NCBI GenBank assembly: GCA_965247475.1
Contig: OZ252016.1
Location: 1,116,001-1,180,000 of the forward strand
Reading direction: 5' to 3'
Source: G965247475 sp965247475
GTDB taxonomy: Bacteria > Chloroflexota > UBA11872
DNA: 64,000 bases
Shown: piece after piece, positions 58,121-64,000 of the stretch
Layout of the letters: each line of letters begins with the position of its first letter
Position numbering within the stretch: position 1 is the first letter of the stretch
Notes under the pieces: generated by a model
The model's database searches: none
What the model was told of the DNA's origin: nothing
What the model saw: the letters and a program-made list of their open reading frames with translations, nothing else
Program-made: the position numbers and the translations under genes

Positions 58121-58150
58121 AACATACCAGATGCGCAAATCGGCCAACAA
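58121..58150 (-). promoter_or_regulatory. Probable hrcA promoter
   Basis: TTGTTG (58150-58145) and TATGTT (58126-58121) are 18 bases apart, and TGG before the -10 gives an extended -10 form. Transcription would begin near 58114, directly in front of CIRCE, the arrangement expected for HrcA repression. Confidence 0.55.
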
Positions 58151-58162
58151 CGGCGAGTCGCT

Positions 58163-60928
58163 CTAGCCCGGGGGCGGCGCCTCCCGCACCTCTCCCGGCG
58201 TCACGGCGAAGTCCAACGACGCGCCCACGGAGGTGCCGATCAGTACCTCCACGCGCCACGGACCGGTCGGCGCGGAGGCCGGGAGCACGAACCAGAACCC
58301 GAACGACGCGAGACTGATCACCGGCTTTGGATCCGTCTGAAACGTCCCCTGCACGCTGTCGCCCGCGAGCCACCGAATTCCCAGCCGCGTGCCCGCCGCG
58401 ACGTTGGCGAACGTCACGGCCACGTTCACGCGCTCGCCGGGGTGGAACTCGAGCGCCGGACCGATGGGCTTCTGCTCCGAATCCAGTCCCAGCGCCAGGG
58501 TCACGTCGCGGATCTCGGCGGACTCGTTCGGGGCGATCTCGATCGTCGGTGTCGGCGTGGGCGTGTACGTTGACGTGGGTGTTTCGGTCGGTTCGGCCGC
58601 GGGCTCGGGAGCGCGCGGTGTTGCGCCCGTCGCCCCAATCCGCCAAATCAGCCCTCGGGCCTCGAGCAAGAATCCAGTGCCGTCCGATGCGATCACGAGA
58701 TCGTTCGCCGTAAACAGCGGAACCTCGAGCGCCGGGTCCCCGGGCTGACCCTGACCGATCGGATTTCCCGCGACGATCTCGGCGTTTCCGGTGGGGTCGA
58801 TGCGGGTTACAACGCCTGCCCCGCTCTCGACGACGTAGATGCCGCCATCGCGATCGGCGGCCATCCCGATCGGCGCCTCGAACGTCATTGCGGACCCGGC
58901 GCCGGCCGTTCCCGCGCTTGGGTCCTCGGGCAATGATCCGATCGTCCCGTCCGGGCGCACGCGGCGCACGACTCCGTCATGGAGCTGTGAGATATACACG
59001 TCGCCGTCGGCGCCAATGCTCACGCGTTGCGAGAATCCGACCTGCGCGTCAACGGCTCTTCCCCCGTCGCCGGCGGCGCCGGGGTTCCCGTCGCCGGCGA
59101 ACGTCGAGATGGTTCCGCGCGGCGAGATCACGCGCACCCTGTGGGCGGGCGCATCCGCAATGTAGATCGAGCCGCGCCCGTCGAGGGCCAGGCTGCTGGG
59201 CTCCGTGAGCTGGGCGTCCTGGGCCGGCCCGCCATCGCCGCCGGACCCGGGCTGTGAACCGCCCGCGAGCGTGGCGATCGTTCCGCCGCGGTCAATGCGC
59301 CGGAGTCGGAAATTTCCGGCGTCCGCGACAAGAATACCGCCGGCCGAGTCCACCACCACGTCGGACGGCCGGTTGATCTGCGCCGCTACCGCCGGACCTC
59401 CGTCCCCGGCAAAGCCGGGCTCGCCGGTTCCCGCGATCGACCGCACGGCGCCATCGAATTCGATTCGACGAATGCGGTGATTGCCAGTGTCCGCGATGAG
59501 CAGGCGGCCCTGGCCATCGATCGCGAGCCCCCGCGGCGATCCGAACAGTGCGTCGAGGCGCGGCGAGCCCTCACCGTCGAATCCAGGCTCACCTCGCCCC
59601 GCGAACACGTCGGCAATCGGACCCGCCGGAATCGGCGGCGGGAGCGCGCCCGCGGCCGCGGGCGGAACATACGCCACCAGCGCCTGTACCGGCGGCTCCA
59701 CTGGCGCCGCGGAGGCCGGGGCCGGCTTCAGCGCACGCAGCCGGCGGGCGCCTTGCTCCACGACGATCAGCCGGCCGCCGGGGAGCGGGGCGAGGTCGAG
59801 CGGCAGGACCAAGCGGGTCTCGGTTGCCGGTCCGCCGGATTCGTCACTGCCGCTGTTCGAGCCGGCCACCGTCTCGATCGTTCCGTCGGGCGCGATTCGG
59901 CGGACTCGCCGGTTGTTCCAGTCGCCGACGAACACGGCGTTGTCGCTGTCGGCCATCACCGCCTGCGGGCCGTTGAGCTCCGCCTCGGTGGCCGGACCGC
60001 CGTCGCCGCGGCCGCCGGGCACACCAGTTCCGGCCAAGGTGTCGATCGTGCCGTCCTGCGCGATGCGTCGGACCCGATTGCCGCCAAGCTCGGCGATCAG
60101 AACCGCCCCGAGCCCGTCGACGTCCACATCCACCGGTTGATTGAGCTGTGCGATCAAGGCGTTGCCGCCATCCCCGGCGCCGCCGATGACGCCGGTCCCG
60201 GCCACGGTCGAGACGATTCCCTGCGTGTCGATTCGACGGATCCTGTGGGTCGCTCGCTCGGCTATGAAGAGGTTGCCGTCACCGTCGATCGCCATCCCAG
60301 CGTTGCCCGCGGTTCGCGCGCGAGCCGCGGGGCCGCCATCGCCCTCCGCGCCGGCCCGACCGTCGCCCAGCACCGTCGAGATCCGGCCGTTGGCGCCCAC
60401 CCGCCGGATTCGATCGAGCTCCGCGATGAACACCGCGCCCGCCCCGTCCACGGTGATTCGGGAGGGATCCGTCAGCGCGGCCTGGGCGGCGGGACCTCCG
60501 TCGCCCGAATAGCCGCGCACCCCCGTGCCGGCGAACGTCTCGATGATTCCATTCGGGCGAATCCGGCGTACTTTGCTGGCGCTGGCATCCGAGACATAGA
60601 TCTCGCCGGATGGTCCGACCCCAACGCCGGTGATGCTGCGGAACTCCGCCACGGACGCCTGCGCGCCGTCACCGCTGTCGCCAAGCGCACCGGTGCCGGC
60701 AATGTTGATGACGATCGCCGGCAACGACACGGGGGTCGCCAGCGGGACGGGTTTGGGGGGTACGTATGGCTCGGGGGGACCGGCGGCCGTGCCGGGCGCT
60801 CCCGCGGGTGGCGCCGTGTCCGGCGCCCCGATGTCGCACGCGCCGGCCACGATGCCCACGCCCGCGAGCGCGAGCAGCCGGCGCCGGCTCAACCCCGTCA
60901 GACTGCGATCGCGGCTGCTAGTGCGCAT
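58163..60928 (-). CDS. Tat-exported NHL-repeat lipoprotein with two propellers
   Basis: A 921-residue secreted protein of unknown function. Residues 14-31 form a Tat signal with a lipobox (SRRRLLALAG..VAGAC), so Cys31 should be lipidated. Twelve NHL-type repeats of about 55 residues follow, each opening like AGTGxxGxxGDGGPA and containing IADxxNxRIRRI. Repeats 1-6 (about 74-400) and 7-12 (about 439-768) are split by a Pro/Ala linker (401-438), implying two six-bladed propellers. A Pro/Thr-rich linker (771-797) leads to a beta-rich C-terminal domain (800-913). Its start overlaps the sugar transferase gene end by 11 bases, tying it to envelope genes. Confidence 0.85.
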   Translation of the reverse strand: MRTSSRDRSLTGLSRRRLLALAGVGIVAGACDIGAPDTAPPAGAPGTAAGPPEPYVPPKPVPLATPVSLPAIVINIAGTGALGDSGDGAQASVAEFRSITGVGVGPSGEIYVSDASASKVRRIRPNGIIETFAGTGVRGYSGDGGPAAQAALTDPSRITVDGAGAVFIAELDRIRRVGANGRISTVLGDGRAGAEGDGGPAARARTAGNAGMAIDGDGNLFIAERATHRIRRIDTQGIVSTVAGTGVIGGAGDGGNALIAQLNQPVDVDVDGLGAVLIAELGGNRVRRIAQDGTIDTLAGTGVPGGRGDGGPATEAELNGPQAVMADSDNAVFVGDWNNRRVRRIAPDGTIETVAGSNSGSDESGGPATETRLVLPLDLAPLPGGRLIVVEQGARRLRALKPAPASAAPVEPPVQALVAYVPPAAAGALPPPIPAGPIADVFAGRGEPGFDGEGSPRLDALFGSPRGLAIDGQGRLLIADTGNHRIRRIEFDGAVRSIAGTGEPGFAGDGGPAVAAQINRPSDVVVDSAGGILVADAGNFRLRRIDRGGTIATLAGGSQPGSGGDGGPAQDAQLTEPSSLALDGRGSIYIADAPAHRVRVISPRGTISTFAGDGNPGAAGDGGRAVDAQVGFSQRVSIGADGDVYISQLHDGVVRRVRPDGTIGSLPEDPSAGTAGAGSAMTFEAPIGMAADRDGGIYVVESGAGVVTRIDPTGNAEIVAGNPIGQGQPGDPALEVPLFTANDLVIASDGTGFLLEARGLIWRIGATGATPRAPEPAAEPTETPTSTYTPTPTPTIEIAPNESAEIRDVTLALGLDSEQKPIGPALEFHPGERVNVAVTFANVAAGTRLGIRWLAGDSVQGTFQTDPKPVISLASFGFWFVLPASAPTGPWRVEVLIGTSVGASLDFAVTPGEVREAPPPG

Positions 60929-62327
60929 GGCCTCGAATCACCGTGACGAATGTCCGTAGCAGGATTCGGAGGTCCAAGACCAGCGACCAGTTCTCCACGT
61001 AGTACACGTCGAGCCGGGTGCGGTCCTCAATCGACGAGTCGCCTCGGAGCCCGTTGACCTGCGCCCAGCCGGTCATGCCCGAGCGCTCGCGATGGCGGAC
61101 CATGTAGCGGGAGAACGCGCGCTCGAACTGCGCGACGTACGCGGGTCGCTCCGGGCGCGGTCCGACCAGACTCATGTCGCCCTTGAGCACGTTGATCAGC
61201 TGCGGGAGCTCATCGACCGAGTAGCGCCGGAGCAGCCGTCCGATCGCCGTGATGCGCGGGTCCCGATCGACCGTCCAAGTGCGCCCGTAGCGCTCCGCGT
61301 CGGCGAGCATCGTGCGGAATTTCACGATCGCGAATCGACGCCCGTCACGGCCGACACGCTGTTGCACATAGAACGCCGGTCCCGACGACGTGGCCTTGAT
61401 TGTGAGCGCGCAGAGAAGCATCGGCGCCGAGAGCACGATGAGCCCCACGCCGGCCACGAGCAAGTCGAGCGCGCGCTTGCTGAGTCGGCTCAGGCCGCGC
61501 AAGCGCACCTCGTTGACCGCAATCAGCGGCAGACCTCGCACGCCGCCCTCGGTCACCGGCGAGACCATCAGCTGGAACAGGTCGGGCAGCAGCCATACGT
61601 CCGCGTAGCTGGCCTCCGCGCGCTCGAGGATCTCCAGCAGCGCCTCGTGCGAGAGCGATGGAATCGCCACGACCACCTTGTCGACGTCGTGCTCGGCGAT
61701 GACCGCGGCGAGCGACGCCACGCGGCCCAGCACCGGGCACGGGCGCTCGCCGGGCACCGCGGACTCGGCGAAATCGTCGATGAATCCAATGACGTCATAG
61801 CGGCGGCCCGGATCGGCCCGCATGCGCGCGACGACTTCCCCGCCCTCGTCGCCCGCGCCGATGATGACGACGCGCTCGACACCGAAGCCGCGGCGGCTCA
61901 ACATCTGCCGCAGCACGATCAGCGCGCTGCGGCCCGCGAACATCGCCAGGGCCGCGATCGCCCACATGTAGACGAGAAGCAATCGCACGAACTCGAGCCG
62001 ATCGGGAAACGCGAAGAAGGTGCCGGCCACGGCGACCAGCGCTCCAAGCGTGACGACGCCCATGATTCGGACGAGCCGGTCCACCGGGCCGGCCGTGCGA
62101 TGCCGGGTGTAGACGCCCAGCGCGAGCCCGCCGAGCATCGACGCCAGAATGAAGGTCAGGTTGATCGGCAAGAAGAACAGGAAGCCGTTCGGGGGGAGGT
62201 CCGGGCCCCAGCCAAGCTTGAACCGGACGTAGAACGCCGCCGCCACCGTCAGCGCCAGGACCCCGACATCGACAATCGCGGCAGCCGCAGCGACCAGACT
62301 CGGCCAGTTTCGCCGCATCCAGATCAT
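60918..62327 (-). CDS. Polyprenyl-phosphate sugar-1-phosphate transferase (exopolysaccharide type)
   Basis: A 469-residue membrane enzyme of the WbaP/WcaJ class that starts polysaccharide repeat units by moving a sugar phosphate onto undecaprenyl phosphate. It has four or five N-terminal membrane helices (about 10-140), a central Rossmann-like domain (VVIIGAGDEGGEVVARMR) and the catalytic bacterial sugar transferase domain from about 280. That domain has SKRALDLLVAGVGLIVLSAPMLLC, YVQQRVGRDGRRFAIVKFRTM, RRYSVDELPQLINVLKGDMSLVGPRPERP and GMTGWAQVNG. GAAGGG lies before the ATG at 62327. Confidence 0.93.
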   Translation of the reverse strand: MIWMRRNWPSLVAAAAAIVDVGVLALTVAAAFYVRFKLGWGPDLPPNGFLFFLPINLTFILASMLGGLALGVYTRHRTAGPVDRLVRIMGVVTLGALVAVAGTFFAFPDRLEFVRLLLVYMWAIAALAMFAGRSALIVLRQMLSRRGFGVERVVIIGAGDEGGEVVARMRADPGRRYDVIGFIDDFAESAVPGERPCPVLGRVASLAAVIAEHDVDKVVVAIPSLSHEALLEILERAEASYADVWLLPDLFQLMVSPVTEGGVRGLPLIAVNEVRLRGLSRLSKRALDLLVAGVGLIVLSAPMLLCALTIKATSSGPAFYVQQRVGRDGRRFAIVKFRTMLADAERYGRTWTVDRDPRITAIGRLLRRYSVDELPQLINVLKGDMSLVGPRPERPAYVAQFERAFSRYMVRHRERSGMTGWAQVNGLRGDSSIEDRTRLDVYYVENWSLVLDLRILLRTFVTVIRGHAH

Positions 62328-62343
62328 GTTGACCCTTCGTCGC

Positions 62344-63228
62344 TCATCGCCGCGCCACGAGCCGAGCCGCCGCTCGCCGCGCGACCGCTCCGGCGCCCAG
62401 CAGCGCAATTGTGCCGCCAACCGTCGCGCGAAGCACCAGCGGATCCGCCGACCGGTGCTTTCGGTAGTACCGCCACATCGTGCGATAGAACTCCAGCCGC
62501 GTTCGCACCTCGCGCTGGCGCGTCGATTCCCGCTTCCAGTGCCTGACTTCAACGTCTGGAAAATATAGCGTGCGCCATCCGGCGTGGCGGACGCGAAGTG
62601 CGAGATCCAGGTCCTCGGCGTACATGAAGAACTGTGGATCGAACCCGCCCGTGACTCGGAGCGCCTCGCGGCGCACGAGCATGCAGGCGCCCGAAACGGC
62701 GTCCACGAACGCCTCGGCGCGCTCGGATCGATCGGTCAGGTTGTATGGATCGGCCACTCGTGCCATCACGCGATTGGGAACGCGGAGCAAGCGCCCGGCT
62801 GCCGCGAGGGGTGTCGGGAAGTTGCGCCTGCCCGACGGATCCACCGTTCCATCCGCGAGTACAAGCCGAGGACCAATGATCCCGATCGACTCATCCTGCT
62901 CGATTCGCCGGACCATCGCCGCGATGCCGCCGGGCGGAAGCTCGGTATCCGGGTTCAACAGCAGGACATGGCGGCCGGCCGCGCATCGAAGCGCCAGGTT
63001 GTTCGCCCGCGCAAACCCGAGGGACGGCGCGCCGCGCACGGCGCGAACATCGCCGCGATCGGCGATCGCATCCCAGGTTCCGTCGCACGATCCGTTGTCC
63101 ACGACCCAAACGTCGGCATCCAGTCCATCCAGCGATGGCCGAACGCTCTCCAGGCAGCGCAGCAGCAGATCGCGAACGTTGAACGAGACGATCACGACCG
63201 ACACGTCGGTCGCGCAGGCAGATGTCAT
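62344..63228 (-). CDS. Family 2 glycosyltransferase (rhamnosyltransferase-like)
   Basis: A 294-residue GT-A glycosyltransferase of the WcaE/RfbF-like GT2 group. Motifs: DVSVVIVSFNVRDLLLRCLESV, VVDNGSCDGT, GFARANNLAL, NPDTELPPGG (acidic metal site), VSGACMLVRREAL and FFMYAEDLDLALRVRHAGW with the probable catalytic ED. Similar enzymes add rhamnose or related sugars to surface polysaccharide. The ATG overlaps the stop of the upstream glycosyltransferase gene by 4 bases, and the sugar transferase gene follows after 16. Confidence 0.9.
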   Translation of the reverse strand: MTSACATDVSVVIVSFNVRDLLLRCLESVRPSLDGLDADVWVVDNGSCDGTWDAIADRGDVRAVRGAPSLGFARANNLALRCAAGRHVLLLNPDTELPPGGIAAMVRRIEQDESIGIIGPRLVLADGTVDPSGRRNFPTPLAAAGRLLRVPNRVMARVADPYNLTDRSERAEAFVDAVSGACMLVRREALRVTGGFDPQFFMYAEDLDLALRVRHAGWRTLYFPDVEVRHWKRESTRQREVRTRLEFYRTMWRYYRKHRSADPLVLRATVGGTIALLGAGAVARRAAARLVARR

Positions 63229-64000
63229 TTCCGTGTTCGATCAGTCATGCGGGCGCACGCCCCGACCGGGTACCCCGCCATTTTGGCCACGTCGCCGACC
63301 ACGCGCAGGGCGGGAACCAGCGCCGCGGCGAGCAGCGGGCTCGCGCGCGGCACATCCCCCAGAAGGGACTCCAGGCGGCCATAGGGACGCAGTGAGCGAA
63401 TGGCCAGCAGCGCGCCGAGGAACGGCGCCCCCCAGCGGCCCAGCCCGCTCGCCAGCAATCCGGCGGCCAGGTAGCCGCCGTACCGGAGCGCGTGGCGCCG
63501 ACCCAGCATTCGCGCCCGGCCGTCCCCCGTCGCGTAGTTGAAGTACTGTCGAAAGAACGCCCCCGTCGTCGCGCGCGGTCGGATGCCGACGTCGGCGCCC
63601 GGAGCATGAGCGAACCACCCGCCGAGGGCCCAGACACGTCGATCGAGCCAGAGGTCCTCGCCGAAGTCGAGCCACTCGGGATAGCCGCCGGCACGTTCGA
63701 GCCACTCCCGGCGAAACAGCACGGACCCGCTGCTGGGCGGGTATCGCGTGATGTCGATCTCGTGCGCCAGGGGCAGCGCGACCGCCCCCAGCGCGGCTTC
63801 GAACGATGTGGTCGGCGCGGCCAAGATGCAGCCGAACGACCCCGCCGCGCGCGGGTTCGCGGTCACCGCGTCGGCCAGCGCCGCCAGCCATCCCCGCGGG
63901 TGTGAGATCCCGGCGTCCGTGACCGCGATCAGATTCGCGGACGTACTCGCGATCGCCGCATTTCGGCCCTGCGCGATGTTGGTCCCCGGCGCGTCGATGA
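63225..64000 (-). CDS. Family 2 glycosyltransferase, 5' end outside the window
   Basis: Only the C-terminal about 258 residues are present; the frame runs open to the window edge. The visible part begins near IDAPGTNIAQGRNAAIA, then LIAVTDAGISHPRGWLAAL, the sugar-nucleotide and metal site of a GT2 enzyme. Later come PPSSGSVLFRREWLERAGGYPEWLDFGEDLWLDRR with the catalytic acidic motif, and a hydrophobic C-terminal region that may touch the membrane. It belongs to the same polysaccharide operon as the two genes downstream. Confidence 0.88.
   Translation of the reverse strand, partial: IDAPGTNIAQGRNAAIASTSANLIAVTDAGISHPRGWLAALADAVTANPRAAGSFGCILAAPTTSFEAALGAVALPLAHEIDITRYPPSSGSVLFRREWLERAGGYPEWLDFGEDLWLDRRVWALGGWFAHAPGADVGIRPRATTGAFFRQYFNYATGDGRARMLGRRHALRYGGYLAAGLLASGLGRWGAPFLGALLAIRSLRPYGRLESLLGDVPRASPLLAAALVPALRVVGDVAKMAGYPVGACARMTDRTRK

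Overview
This is one strand-switching chromosomal segment of a GC-rich bacterium with dense, ordinary housekeeping gene content. The combination of traits fits a Chloroflexota lineage, perhaps Dehalococcoidia/SAR202-like: split glycine decarboxylase (gcvPA/gcvPB), zinc-binding S14, S4 and L24, LL-diaminopimelate aminotransferase next to dapF, and many GTG or TTG starts joined by ATGA, GTGA and TGATG overlaps. That placement is an inference from gene content; no 16S rRNA or tRNA gene was recognised here.

Layout. 1-7.5 kb: a folate one-carbon pair (cyclodeaminase-like protein and methylenetetrahydrofolate reductase, minus strand) diverges from miaA-dapF-dapL-hflX (plus). A RanBP2-type zinc-finger membrane protein and a Xer-type tyrosine recombinase follow on the minus strand. 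7.5-8.3 kb is a gene-poor stretch with palindromic repeats. 8.3-23.6 kb: an M23 peptidase/beta-propeller pair, the glycine cleavage genes gcvH-gcvPA-gcvPB (no gcvT), a MazG protein with a degenerate N-terminal half, a P1 peptidase/SAM hydrolase pair, an M50 protease, an acyl-CoA-synthetase/SDR pair diverging from a CocE-type hydrolase, and HD-scpA-scpB.

23.6-52.7 kb is one unbroken minus-strand super-cluster of 40 genes. In transcription order: rpoB-rpoC, rpsL-rpsG-fusA-tuf, the S10 genes (rpsJ to rpsQ), the spc genes (rplN to secY-adk-map-infA-rpmJ), the alpha genes (rpsM-rpsK-rpsD-rpoA-rplQ), then truA-rplM-rpsI. It makes RNA polymerase, translation factors, the SecY channel and about 30 ribosomal proteins together. 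rplKAJL is not in front of rpoB. Several members carry lineage-specific changes: a roughly 180-residue coiled-coil insertion in RpoC, an insertion in IF-1, an Arg at the streptomycin-site Lys of S12, and N- or C-terminal extensions in S10, S14 and S17.

52.7-64 kb: an NYN-domain gene broken by one nonsense codon, then the heat-shock operon hrcA-grpE-dnaJ-prmA-HIT, which has a CIRCE operator but no dnaK. Upstream, still on the minus strand, are a large Tat-exported NHL-repeat lipoprotein and surface-polysaccharide genes: a polyprenyl-phosphate sugar transferase and two family-2 glycosyltransferases, the last cut by the window edge.

I did not find a CRISPR array, prophage, insertion sequence or obvious defence island. 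The most interesting items are departures inside conserved genes, the broken NYN gene, the 6+6-repeat NHL lipoprotein, the RanBP2-type finger protein and the dispersed palindromes and TATGTAAA motifs around the Xer recombinase gene.
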